Assembly (NCBI GenBank): GCA_900540865.1
Contig: UQHH01000038.1
Location: forward strand, 1-25,286
Direction of reading: 5' to 3'
From: an uncultured Oscillospiraceae bacterium
GTDB lineage: Bacteria; Bacillota; Clostridia; Oscillospirales; Acutalibacteraceae
Length of the DNA stretch: 25,286 nucleotides
Part shown: in pieces, positions 13,462-21,111 of the stretch
Position numbering within the stretch: the stretch's first letter is position 1
How the letters are laid out: every line of letters begins with the position of its first letter
Position numbers and translations under genes: made by a program
The notes under the pieces: model-generated
What the model saw: the letters and a program-made list of their open reading frames with translations, nothing else
Told to the model about the DNA's origin: nothing
Database searches by the model: none

Positions 13462-14123
13462 TCTCTCACCTCGTATTTATAGCCGATTCCCTTCACCGTG
13501 ACAAGACAATCGAGCCGGCATTTTTTGCGCAGGTTTTTGACATAGGTGTCAATCGTCCGGTCAATAATCGGGTTGTCGTCGCCCCATAGCTCGTCGAGAA
13601 TTTGATTTCTTGTAAGAACCAGCCCTTTATGCTCCACAAACAGCCGCAGCAGGTCGATTTCTTTTGGCGTTAATTCAACTTTTCCATTCAAATCTCTTGC
13701 CGTATAGCCGGAAAAGTCTACGGTTACATCCCCAAACGTCATTGTATCGGGCAGGATTCCCTGCCCGCTTCTGCGCAGCAGAGCGGTGATTCGTTTCCCA
13801 AGCAAAACCATAGAAAAGGGTTTAATAATATAATCGTCCGCCTGCTCGTCAAAGCTTTGCACCTGGGTATACTCGTCTTCAACCGCGGTAAGCATGAGAA
13901 CAGGAAGAGGGCTTGTCCGCCGGATTTCGTGCAGTACGGCTAACCCGGTCATTTTGGGCAGCATAATGTCCAAAACGGCAAGGTCAACCCGCTTTTCTTT
14001 AAAAAGCCGTACCGCCTCTGCTCCATCATAAGCCGGAATGGTCTCATGCCCGGCGGCTTGCAGGTACTCGCACAGAGCCTCGTTTGTTTTTTTATCGTCT
14101 TCAACAATCAAAAGCGTCGCCAT
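13458..14123 (-). CDS. OmpR/PhoB-family response regulator
   Basis: A 221-residue response regulator. The receiver domain (1 to about 118) has Asp9/Asp10, phospho-acceptor Asp52 in VLDIMLPKMTG, Thr79 and Lys101 (IIKPF). The C-terminal winged-helix DNA-binding domain (about 125-219) has 'leu-thr-pro-lys-glu-ile-asp-leu-leu', 'leu-trp-gly' and 'val-lys-gly-ile-gly-tyr-lys'. It is the first gene of an operon with the kinase (4-bp overlap). AGGAG precedes the ATG at 14123. Two copies of the box found upstream of the ABC permease lie in its own promoter region, so autoregulation is likely. Confidence 0.95.
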   Translation of the reverse strand: MATLLIVEDDKKTNEALCEYLQAAGHETIPAYDGAEAVRLFKEKRVDLAVLDIMLPKMTGLAVLHEIRRTSPLPVLMLTAVEDEYTQVQSFDEQADDYIIKPFSMVLLGKRITALLRRSGQGILPDTMTFGDVTVDFSGYTARDLNGKVELTPKEIDLLRLFVEHKGLVLTRNQILDELWGDDNPIIDRTIDTYVKNLRKKCRLDCLVTVKGIGYKYEVRE

Positions 14124-14157
14124 ATAAACATCTCCTATTTCAGGATACCATATCGAT

Positions 14158-14174
14158 GTGGAAGGTATATGAAA
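14158..14174 (-). promoter_or_regulatory. Two 11-bp-spaced boxes upstream of the response regulator
   Basis: On the + strand GTGGAA (14158-14163) and ATGAAA (14169-14174) are offset by 11 bp. Read leftward they are TTTCATAT and TTCCAC. They resemble the triple repeat before the ABC permease in sequence, orientation and spacing, so they are candidate binding sites for the same regulator. A TATCCT (reverse strand, 14143-14148) could be the -10. Confidence 0.5.
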
Positions 14175-14453
14175 TGCAGGCCGCTAAGCTTTGTTTTTTA
14201 CGCTCTTCCACGGGTTTCTCCGTATTCTTTGGAACAGCTCATACATTTCAAAATCGTTTTACGATAGTATCCGGCCTATTTTGCACAGCTTTAAGCTGCA
14301 TACTAAAACATTCCTTTTTTCAGCGGCTTGTCTCAATGGCATATAACCCATCCCCGAAAGGCTTCCTTCTTCAATTTGCCGTTTATATTATATACGAAAC
14401 CTTGTAAAATAGCGAATGTATGATTTGGTATCCACGTTTCGTAACCAGCCGCC
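14175..14453. other. Intergenic stretch with no recognisable gene
   Basis: Reading all frames, I see only short, low-quality frames with no ribosome binding site. Nothing matches a known family, RNA gene or mobile element. It may be decayed sequence upstream of the response-regulator promoter. Confidence 0.5.
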
Positions 14454-14491
14454 AAAAAAGCGGGAGGAAACCATGTTCCTCCCGCTTTTTT
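14454..14491 (-). terminator. Terminator of the ABC exporter operon
   Basis: A 15-bp stem pairs AAAAAAGCGGGAGGA (14454-14468) with TCCTCCCGCTTTTTT. It lies 12 bp past the end of the second exporter gene and ends in T leftward. Confidence 0.93.
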
Positions 14492-14503
14492 CTTGCTTGA
14501 TTT

Positions 14504-16423
14504 TTAAGACGCGCTTTCAAACTGTGAATTGTAAAGGTCGGCATAGAAGCCGTTCGCGCTTAATAGCTCCTCATGCGTGCCCTGCTCGACGATATCGCCG
14601 TCGCGCATGACGAGGATTAAATCCGCGTCGCGGATGGTAGACAGCCGGTGCGCGATGACAAAGCTCGTTCTGCCCTTCATCAGGTTATCCATCGCCTTCT
14701 GGATGCGCACCTCGGTACGCGTATCGACCGAGCTGGTCGCCTCGTCGAGAATCAAAATCTTCGGGTCGGCCAGAATGGTACGTGCAATTGTAAGAAGCTG
14801 CTTTTGTCCCTGCGAGACGTTCGAGGCCTCTTCATTGAGCACCATGTTGTAGCCGTCGGGCAGCGTCTGGACGAAGTGGTGCACATGCGCCGCCTTTGCC
14901 GCCGCGATTACCTCGTCGTCGGTCGCGCCGAGCTTGCCGTAGCGGATGTTCTCCATAATCGTGCCGGAGAAGAGCCACGTGTCCTGCAGGACCATGCCAA
15001 ACAGCTCCCGAAGCTCGCTGCGGTCGAAGTCCTTGATATTGTAGCCGTCGACGAGGATTGCGCCCTCGTTTACATCGTAGAAGCGCATCAAGAGCTTAAC
15101 CATCGTGGTTTTGCCCGCGCCGGTCGGGCCGACGATGGCAATCTTCTGGCCCTGCTTAATATCTGCGGAAAAATCGTTGATGATGATTTTATCCGGATTA
15201 TACCCGAAATGTACGTGGTCGAACTCGACCGCGCCGTCCATGTCGGTCACCGTGACGTTCCTTGTTGCGGTTTGCTGCCTGCCCTCGCTGTCCGTTACGG
15301 TCTCCGTAAGCGAAGCGTGCTCCTTCGCGGTCTGTTCCTCCTCAGCTTCTCCCAGGAATTCAAAAACCCTTTCCGCGGCTGCCGCCATGGACTGGAGCAT
15401 ATTGGAAACCTGCGCAACCTGCGTAATCGGCTGGGTAAAGCTTCTGACGTACTGGATAAAGGACTGGATGTCGCCAACGGCAATCGAGCCGTTGATGACG
15501 AAATAGCCGCCAAGCACCGCAATCGTAACATACCCAAGGTTACCGACAAACTGCATAATCGGCTGCATCAGGCCGGAAAGGAACTGGGATTTCCACGCGC
15601 TTTTGTAGAGCATTTCGTTTGACTGCTCAAACGTGTCGATGGTTTCCTGCTCATTGTTGAACGCCTGGACGATGTTCACGCCGCCGAATGTCTCTTCGAC
15701 CTGCCCGTTGACATGGCCGAGGTAATCCTGCTGGTTGCGGAAATGCTTCTGCGAATGCTTGACGATGACTGAGACGATTACCATTGAAATCGGCAGGATA
15801 AGCAAAGCGACGATTGTCATAATCCAGTTGATGGAGAACATCATGATTAAAATACCAATGATGGTCGTAACCGATGTAATCAGCTGCGTCGCGCTCTGGT
15901 TGAGACTCATGGAAAGGGTGTCAATATCGTTTGTGACGATGGACAGCACCTCGCCCGTCTGCTTTTTATCGAAGAAATTCATCGGCAGGCGGTTGATTTT
16001 CTCAGAAATTTCACGGCGCATGCGGTAGGTGATTTTCTGCGTAATACCCGTCATTAAAATTCCCTGGATAAACGTAAACAGGGCGCTCACGATATACAGC
16101 CCGAGCAGGAACATCAGGATTTCACCGATTTTGCCAAAGTTAATGCCGTCTCCGCCGCCAATTTTGCTCATCAGGCCGTTGAACAGCTCTGTCGTCGCGT
16201 TACCTAAAATCTTAGGGCCGACAATCATGAAAACGGTGCCCGCAACGGCGCAGATGATAACGAAAATGAGCGCGATTTTATATTTGCCCATATAAGAGAG
16301 CATTTTTTTCATCGTGCCCTTAAAGTCCTTTGCCTTTTCGCCCGTGCCCATCGGGCCGCCGGGCCCATGCCCATGTCCGCCTGGGCCTCTCATGGGACGT
16401 TTTGACCTTGTATGTGCACTCAT
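14504..16423 (-). CDS. ABC exporter half-transporter, catalytic subunit of a heterodimer
   Basis: A 639-residue exporter half: six membrane segments (about 48-325), then a nucleotide-binding domain (about 400-630). Walker A is GPTGAGKTT (432-440), Q-loop Gln480, Walker B ends with the catalytic glutamate Glu561 (ILILDEATSS), and the switch His is His592 (AHRLST). Its signature is VSQGQ (536-540) instead of SGGQ. The N-terminus has a gly/his/pro-rich stretch (13-27: GPGGHGHGPGGPMG) before the first segment, possibly metal-binding. A polar insertion at about 360-396 lies between the two domains. The start codon overlaps the preceding gene's stop (ATGA). It pairs with the 738-residue protein as in BmrC/BmrD or TM287/288. 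The substrate is probably a drug or lipid but cannot be named. Confidence 0.95.
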   Translation of the reverse strand: MSAHTRSKRPMRGPGGHGHGPGGPMGTGEKAKDFKGTMKKMLSYMGKYKIALIFVIICAVAGTVFMIVGPKILGNATTELFNGLMSKIGGGDGINFGKIGEILMFLLGLYIVSALFTFIQGILMTGITQKITYRMRREISEKINRLPMNFFDKKQTGEVLSIVTNDIDTLSMSLNQSATQLITSVTTIIGILIMMFSINWIMTIVALLILPISMVIVSVIVKHSQKHFRNQQDYLGHVNGQVEETFGGVNIVQAFNNEQETIDTFEQSNEMLYKSAWKSQFLSGLMQPIMQFVGNLGYVTIAVLGGYFVINGSIAVGDIQSFIQYVRSFTQPITQVAQVSNMLQSMAAAAERVFEFLGEAEEEQTAKEHASLTETVTDSEGRQQTATRNVTVTDMDGAVEFDHVHFGYNPDKIIINDFSADIKQGQKIAIVGPTGAGKTTMVKLLMRFYDVNEGAILVDGYNIKDFDRSELRELFGMVLQDTWLFSGTIMENIRYGKLGATDDEVIAAAKAAHVHHFVQTLPDGYNMVLNEEASNVSQGQKQLLTIARTILADPKILILDEATSSVDTRTEVRIQKAMDNLMKGRTSFVIAHRLSTIRDADLILVMRDGDIVEQGTHEELLSANGFYADLYNSQFESAS

Positions 16424-18636
16424 TTCTCCAATTCCTCCTTTGACAACTGGGATGCCGCAATCTGGCGGTATACTTCGCAGGAGTTCATAAGCTCTTTGTG
16501 CGTGCCGGTGCCGGCAATCTCGCCGTTATCGAGGACGATAATCTGGTCGGCATTGAGTACCGTGCTGATTCTCTGCGCGACGATTAAAATCGTACTGCCT
16601 GAGGTCGCGTCGTTGAGCGCTTTTCTAAGCGCTACGTCCGTTTTATAGTCGAGCGCGGAGAAGCTGTCGTCAAAGATGTAAATCTGCGGCTTTTTCGCGA
16701 CCGCCCTTGCAATAGAGAGGCGCTGGCGCTGTCCGCCGGAAACGTTTGTGCCGCCCTGCGCAATCTCAGAATTGTACTGCATGGGTTTGGCCTCGATAAA
16801 GTCGGCCGCCTGCGCAATCTGTGCGGCGCGCTTTACCTGCTCCTTATCCTCCCCTTCCATACCGTAGGCGATATTGCTTTCGATTGTGCCGGAGAACAGA
16901 ATGCCCTGCTGCGGCACATAGCCGATGTCCTTTCTCAAATCGTGCTTTTTGGCCTTGCGGATATCGACGCCGTTTACCAGGATTTTGCCGCCCGTCACGT
17001 CAAAGAAACGCGGAATCAAATTGATAAGCGTCGATTTGCCGCTGCCGGTACTGCCGATAAACGCGGTCGTCTGGCCGGGCTTTGCGGTAAAATTGATGTT
17101 GCGCAGCACATCCTCCTCAGCGCCGGGGTAGCGGAAATATACGTCCTTAAATTCCACGACGCCCTTTTTGCTTTCATTGAACGCCTGCGGCTGTTCCGGG
17201 TCGTTTACCGTGACCTCGGTTTCAATCACCTCGGCAACACGCGAAGCGGAAACGAGAGCCCTTGGCAGCATGATGCTCATCATCGAGAGCATCAGGAAGG
17301 ACATGATGATTTGCATGGTGTACTGGATAAACGCCATCAGGTTGCCGACTTGCATCTGTCCGTTGTTGATGGAATCCGCGCCCACCCATATAATAAGCAC
17401 GCTGATACCATTCATAATAAACATCATCACCGGCATCATGAACGTCATGACGCGGTTGACGAAGAGGTTGGTTTTCGTAAGCTCCACGTTAGCCTTGTCA
17501 AAGCGCTCTTCCTCGTGCTTTTCGCGGGAGAACGCGCGGATGACCGGCAGGCCCGTCAGGATTTCCCTCGATACGAGGTTTACCTTGTCGACAAGCTTCT
17601 GCAAAATCTTGAAGCGCGGCATCGCGACAAAGTACAGCACGATAACGACCGCCAAAATCAGCCCGATACCAACGCCGATGACCCAGGTCATGCCGCCGCC
17701 CGTGCCGACGACCTTCGTCAGCGCGCCGATACCAAGAATCGGGGCGTAAATCACCATGCGCAGCGTCATGACGACGAGCATCTGTATCTGCTGAATGTCG
17801 TTCGTACAGCGCGTAATGAGCGACGCGGTAGAGAATTTATTGAACTCCCTGTTGGAAAACGCGATGACCTTCCTGAATACGGCGTTGCGCAAATCGTGGC
17901 CGAACAGGGAACCGATGCGCGCGGAAAGCAGCGTAACGAGCGCCGCAGCGATAACGATAACGAGCGAGTACGCAAGCATTTTAAGCCCGGCAAACCAGAT
18001 ATAATCGTTTTGCAGCTTGCCGGTATCGATTCCGGCTTCTTTATATTCCTGCTGTACAAAGGAAACAGCCATCTGTTTGATAATGCTCTCGTCGATTTCC
18101 TCGTATTTTTCCGTCTGCCCTTCAAAGGACTTGAGCACCTGGTTTCTCTGCTCCTGCGGCAGCCTGTCTAATACATCGAGGATTGTGGCGTTTTCCGGCA
18201 CCATTCCCGCGGGCATGGCCTTCGTCATTTGCGCGGTCATTTCTTTGACCTGCTTGCTGTCGCTTTCCAAAAACGACACGACGAGCATCGGTACGCCAAA
18301 AATTTCTTCAAGCTCTTCAATGTCTGCGTCCGTGACGCCGTCGTTTAAAGCGTATACCTTTAAACCTTCCTTTTTATCGCTGTTTTCAAGCGTGTAGCGG
18401 GACAAAACCGCTTCCTTGTCTTTCTCATCCATAAAATAGAAAAGCCGGTTCATCTGGCTTTCCCGGATTTCCTGCGGGGCAATATGCTCTACGCCGCCCT
18501 GCTGGATGCCGATATTGACAATATTCGAGATATTCTCAGGCAGCGACAAATCGCAGAACGCCTGGATTACGAGCAGGACAATGACTGCAAGAATCGGAAG
18601 AACCGACCGCTTGAGGTATTTGAACAGCTTTGTCAT
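16420..18636 (-). CDS. ABC exporter half-transporter, degenerate-site subunit with external domain
   Basis: A 738-residue exporter half. Segment 1 (about 12-30) is followed by about 180 residues (31-212) outside the membrane, rich in glu/lys, before segment 2 (about 213-236); standard exporters have only a short loop here. The remaining segments end near 455. In the nucleotide-binding domain Walker A is GSTGSGKS (528-535) and the signature is VSGGQ (632-636). However, the catalytic glutamate is Asp657 (YIFDDSFSALD) and the switch histidine is Gln688 (VAQRIST). Both losses map to one composite ATP site, completed by the partner's VSQGQ signature, as in known asymmetric heterodimers. The gene overlaps the MarR gene by 4 bp upstream and its partner by 4 bp downstream, so all three are one operon. 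Confidence 0.95.
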   Translation of the reverse strand: MTKLFKYLKRSVLPILAVIVLLVIQAFCDLSLPENISNIVNIGIQQGGVEHIAPQEIRESQMNRLFYFMDEKDKEAVLSRYTLENSDKKEGLKVYALNDGVTDADIEELEEIFGVPMLVVSFLESDSKQVKEMTAQMTKAMPAGMVPENATILDVLDRLPQEQRNQVLKSFEGQTEKYEEIDESIIKQMAVSFVQQEYKEAGIDTGKLQNDYIWFAGLKMLAYSLVIVIAAALVTLLSARIGSLFGHDLRNAVFRKVIAFSNREFNKFSTASLITRCTNDIQQIQMLVVMTLRMVIYAPILGIGALTKVVGTGGGMTWVIGVGIGLILAVVIVLYFVAMPRFKILQKLVDKVNLVSREILTGLPVIRAFSREKHEEERFDKANVELTKTNLFVNRVMTFMMPVMMFIMNGISVLIIWVGADSINNGQMQVGNLMAFIQYTMQIIMSFLMLSMMSIMLPRALVSASRVAEVIETEVTVNDPEQPQAFNESKKGVVEFKDVYFRYPGAEEDVLRNINFTAKPGQTTAFIGSTGSGKSTLINLIPRFFDVTGGKILVNGVDIRKAKKHDLRKDIGYVPQQGILFSGTIESNIAYGMEGEDKEQVKRAAQIAQAADFIEAKPMQYNSEIAQGGTNVSGGQRQRLSIARAVAKKPQIYIFDDSFSALDYKTDVALRKALNDATSGSTILIVAQRISTVLNADQIIVLDNGEIAGTGTHKELMNSCEVYRQIAASQLSKEELEK

Positions 18637-19166
18637 ATCTCCTTTGTCTCCTTCCCTTCGTGTGGTGGCGCTTCGGTTGTTTTGCCCTGTGCCATCTCGA
18701 GCCGCCGCTGAACCTCCTCCATATCGACCTGCGCGACGACCTCGTGAAATTTTTTCATCAAAGCGATAAACCTGAGCGTATCTTCATAACCCATTTTTTC
18801 CACGACGATACTGATTGCTTCATGCATCTGTGCGTTCTGCCGCTCGAACATTCCGATTCCCTTCCTCGTAAATCGGACATACGCACTGCGCCTGTCGCTT
18901 TTTTGAACGACGCGCTCTACGAGCCCTTTGTCCTCCAGCTTGTTGATTACCTGGGAAAGCGCGGGCTTGGAAATCTGCAGGTGCGCGCTGATGTCGCTCG
19001 TCTTGACGAGCTCCTTCGGCAGACAGCCGCCGGACAAAAACCGCATCGCACGAAAAACGGCAAGCTCGCTGTAGTTCAGCTCGCTGAAAAAGTGCGGTAT
19101 CTTCGAGGCCTTCCGTACGCCTGTCATCGCGTCTAAAAACTCTCTCGTGATGTCCTTTTCCTCCAC
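18633..19166 (-). CDS. MarR-family transcriptional regulator
   Basis: A 177-residue winged-helix regulator, first gene of the exporter operon. The MarR core covers about residues 30-140: 'asn-tyr-ser-glu-leu-ala-val-phe-arg-ala' in helix 2; the recognition region 'thr-ser-asp-ile-ser-ala' then 'ser-lys-pro-ala-leu-ser-gln-val-ile-asn-lys-leu-glu'; and the wing 'lys-ser-asp-arg-arg-ser-ala-tyr-val'. A charged tail of about 30 residues follows. I chose the GTG at 19166 because GAGGTGG lies eight bases upstream; the GTG at 19178 falls inside that site. MarR proteins usually repress an adjacent drug exporter until a ligand binds. The promoter has two palindromes exactly where a repressor would act. 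Confidence 0.93.
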   Translation of the reverse strand: MEEKDITREFLDAMTGVRKASKIPHFFSELNYSELAVFRAMRFLSGGCLPKELVKTSDISAHLQISKPALSQVINKLEDKGLVERVVQKSDRRSAYVRFTRKGIGMFERQNAQMHEAISIVVEKMGYEDTLRFIALMKKFHEVVAQVDMEEVQRRLEMAQGKTTEAPPHEGKETKEI

Positions 19167-19192
19167 GATTGCTTCCACCTCTTTTTAAATCG

Positions 19193-19254
19193 TTAAGTAA
19201 CTTAATGGTTTATGAAGTTAATAACTATTATATCCAATTCGTCAGAGATGTCAA
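19193..19254 (-). promoter_or_regulatory. Consensus promoter and twin operators of the MarR-exporter operon
   Basis: On the reverse strand a perfect TTGACA (19249-19254) and perfect TATAAT (19227-19232) are 16 bp apart. Directly downstream of the -10 lies AGTTA-A-TAACT (19216-19226), covering the start of transcription. A second palindrome, TTAAGT-A-ACTTAA (19193-19205), is centred 22 bp further on, two helical turns away. This is the arrangement expected for two MarR dimers on one face of the DNA. A third palindromic core, TTCATGAA (19273-19280), lies upstream of the -35. Confidence 0.75.
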
Positions 19255-19400
19255 GTCGTTAAATATGAACAATTCATGAATGTTATTTTTTAGCTTTTTA
19301 AACAAGCTCTTTGGCGTACGTGGTAAAAAATTTTCTCTTTTATTTGTGCATTTTTTCACCTTTCATTTGTATTTTTTAAATGGGTGCTTTATAATAGAAA

Positions 19401-19440
19401 ACAGAAAAAATATGTAAAGGGAGAGCCTGCTCGCCCTCCC
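19401..19440 (-). terminator. Terminator of the DUF4358 gene
   Basis: GGGAGAGC (19419-19426) pairs with GCCCTCCC (19433-19440) through eight pairs, one of them G-T. Leftward it runs into TTTACATATTTTTT. It lies just beyond the stop codon at 19447. Confidence 0.75.
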
Positions 19441-19446
19441 CCTTGG

Positions 19447-20001
19447 CTAACGGAACGCATCCTCAAACGCGTCCACACCGCGCTGTGTTTGGGCGGCGGC
19501 GAATTCCGCCTGCTCCTTTTCCGGCGCGTCTACATCCTCGTCGATTTTACCGAGCAAAATAAACGCCACGTAATCGCCGCGGCGCACGACCTTTGCCGCG
19601 TTTATTTTCGCCGCGTTCACCGGGTACATCATGGAATCGTTTATTTTCGCCTGACGCGCTTCATTCAATTGCTTTTCGACCTCTTCGCCCTTGCCTTCCT
19701 TTGCCTTGACCACGAGCAGGCGGTCCGGGTGGAAGCCGATTGCGGGCAGCTCGCCCTTTTGCTCCTCAATTACCTCCTTATCGAGCTTGAACTCTTCCTT
19801 TAAATGTTCCGTATCGATTTCGGTATCCGGCAGGTAATCCTCCCCATAGGCGGTCTTGATTTTATCGAACACGCGCTCGACCGCAAGCTGGGACTGCTCC
19901 CCGCGGTATGCGTCGTCCCCTTTTCCGCAGCCGGCAAAGATTATACAAATTGTAATAATAGATAATAATATTGCAATTAGTTTTATCTTTTGTTTTCCCA
20001 T
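19447..20001 (-). CDS. DUF4358-type lipoprotein
   Basis: A 184-residue exported lipoprotein of unknown function. The signal peptide has a basic start and ends in the lipobox FAGC, with Cys24 the modified residue. The mature part matches the DUF4358 pattern known from Clostridia: 'tyr-gly-glu-asp-tyr-leu-pro' near residue 53, 'glu-leu-pro-ala-ile-gly-phe-his-pro-asp' near 88, 'asp-x-met-met-tyr-pro' near 122, and the closing 'gly-asp-tyr-val-ala-phe-ile-leu-leu-gly'. The ATG at 20001 is preceded by GGAGGG. The gene stands alone: its own terminator follows, and the neighbour is divergent. A reverse-strand TATAAT (20045-20050) is a candidate -10, without a good -35. Confidence 0.82.
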   Translation of the reverse strand: MGKQKIKLIAILLSIITICIIFAGCGKGDDAYRGEQSQLAVERVFDKIKTAYGEDYLPDTEIDTEHLKEEFKLDKEVIEEQKGELPAIGFHPDRLLVVKAKEGKGEEVEKQLNEARQAKINDSMMYPVNAAKINAAKVVRRGDYVAFILLGKIDEDVDAPEKEQAEFAAAQTQRGVDAFEDAFR

Positions 20002-20044
20002 AATTGCCCTCCGTTTTTTGTTGTTTGTTTTTCACGTCTGTGTT

Positions 20045-20050
20045 ATTATA
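20045..20050 (-). promoter_or_regulatory. Candidate -10 of the DUF4358 gene
   Basis: A reverse-strand TATAAT lies 44 bp before the start codon, in the divergent region shared with the metal-binding lipoprotein gene. The matching -35 (GGTATT with 17-bp spacing) is weak. Confidence 0.35.
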
Positions 20051-20104
20051 TCCGGGAAGCGTATTGAAATACCGCTGACTGTAAAGAAAGGAAATTCATG
20101 GTAT

Positions 20105-21058
20105 ATGAAAAAACTCACGGCAGTTTTATTGATTTTAATGCTTGCGTTTTCATTTTCCGCTTGCACACCGGCGCCTTCGGGAGGCAGCTCTCGGGAGGGC
20201 GCCGAGAAGCTGCGCATCGTAACGACGATTTTCCCGCAGTACGACTTTGCCCGGCAGGTTACCGGAGATAAGGCGGAGCTTACCATGCTGCTCCACCCCG
20301 GCGCGGAAAGCCACAGCTACGAGCCGTCACCAAAGGATATTATCAAAATCCAGCAGAGTAACATCTTTATTTATGTCGGCGGCGAGTCGGACAAATGGGT
20401 GGACGAGGTGCTTTCTTCGCTTGATACCGGAAATATGCGTATTATTAAGCTGATGGACTGCGTAGACGCGCTCAAGGAAGAGCATGTGGAAGGTATGGAC
20501 GCGGAGCACGAGGACGAAGCGGACGGCTACGAATACGACGAGCACGTCTGGACTTCACCCAAAAACGCCATAAAAATTACGAAAAAAATAAGCGAGGCGG
20601 CCTGCGAAGCGGACAAACAGAACGCTTCCTATTATAAAGAGAATACGCAAAGCTACTTGGATAAGCTGAAGGCGCTCGATAGTTCTTTTACGCTTGCTGT
20701 AAAGGAAGCAAAACGGCAGGTGATGGTGTTCGGCGACCGGTTCCCCTTCCGCTACTTTGCGGACGCGTACGGTCTTGACTATTACGCCGCGTTTCCCGGC
20801 TGCAGCTCTGAAACGGAGCCGAGCGCCGCGACGCTCAAGTTTTTAATCGACAAAGTCAGGGATGAAAAAATTCCGTATGTCTTTACCATTGAAATGTCGG
20901 ACCAAAAGGTGGCGGATACCATCTGCGAGGCGGCCGGAGCCAAAAAGCTTTTGTTCCATTCGTGCCATAACGTAACGAAAGAGGAATTTGAAAGCGGCGT
21001 GACGTATGTATCCCTGATGCAGGAAAATTATAAGAATTTACTTGCGGCTTTGAACTGA
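20105..21058 (+). CDS. Zn/Mn-type ABC transporter substrate-binding lipoprotein
   Basis: A 317-residue cluster A-I binding protein (ZnuA/AdcA/PsaA group) that would capture a divalent metal outside the cell. The signal peptide ends SFSAC, with lipid Cys20. Expected ligands are His70 (GAESHSYEPSP) and His147 (DEHVWTSP); a final acidic ligand is plausibly Glu263. The usual third histidine (his-x-ala-phe-x-tyr) is replaced by Asp211 in FGDRFPFRYFADAYG. An acidic, histidine-containing loop (124-146) sits where ZnuA proteins carry their metal-loading loop. The ATG at 20105 is the only reasonable in-frame start, although AAAGGA is about 12 bases upstream. No permease or ATPase gene adjoins; the next gene, 53 bp on, is an RND pump. 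Zinc is the likelier metal because of the loop, but this is inferred. Confidence 0.9.
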   Translation: MKKLTAVLLILMLAFSFSACTPAPSGGSSREGAEKLRIVTTIFPQYDFARQVTGDKAELTMLLHPGAESHSYEPSPKDIIKIQQSNIFIYVGGESDKWVDEVLSSLDTGNMRIIKLMDCVDALKEEHVEGMDAEHEDEADGYEYDEHVWTSPKNAIKITKKISEAACEADKQNASYYKENTQSYLDKLKALDSSFTLAVKEAKRQVMVFGDRFPFRYFADAYGLDYYAAFPGCSSETEPSAATLKFLIDKVRDEKIPYVFTIEMSDQKVADTICEAAGAKKLLFHSCHNVTKEEFESGVTYVSLMQENYKNLLAALN

Positions 21059-21111
21059 TTTTCCGGTTCAAAGCCTGTCCATTTTTAGAATAGAACCGAA
21101 GGAGCGCAAAT

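Noticed and set aside
14084..14407. A rightward 107-codon frame in the gap upstream of the response regulator
   Set aside because: It starts inside the regulator gene on the opposite strand, has no ribosome binding site and no recognisable domain.
14648..15622. A 324-codon rightward frame opposite the second exporter gene
   Set aside because: Same reason: antisense shadow of an intact ABC half-transporter.
16942..18171. A long rightward frame (409 codons) opposite the ABC exporter gene
   Set aside because: It is the mirror of a well-supported ABC coding sequence; composition is arg/his/asp-rich as expected from an antisense frame, with no domain.
19384..19803. A rightward 139-codon frame opposite the DUF4358 gene
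   Set aside because: It lies antisense to a gene with a lipobox, ribosome binding site and family match, and has no site of its own.
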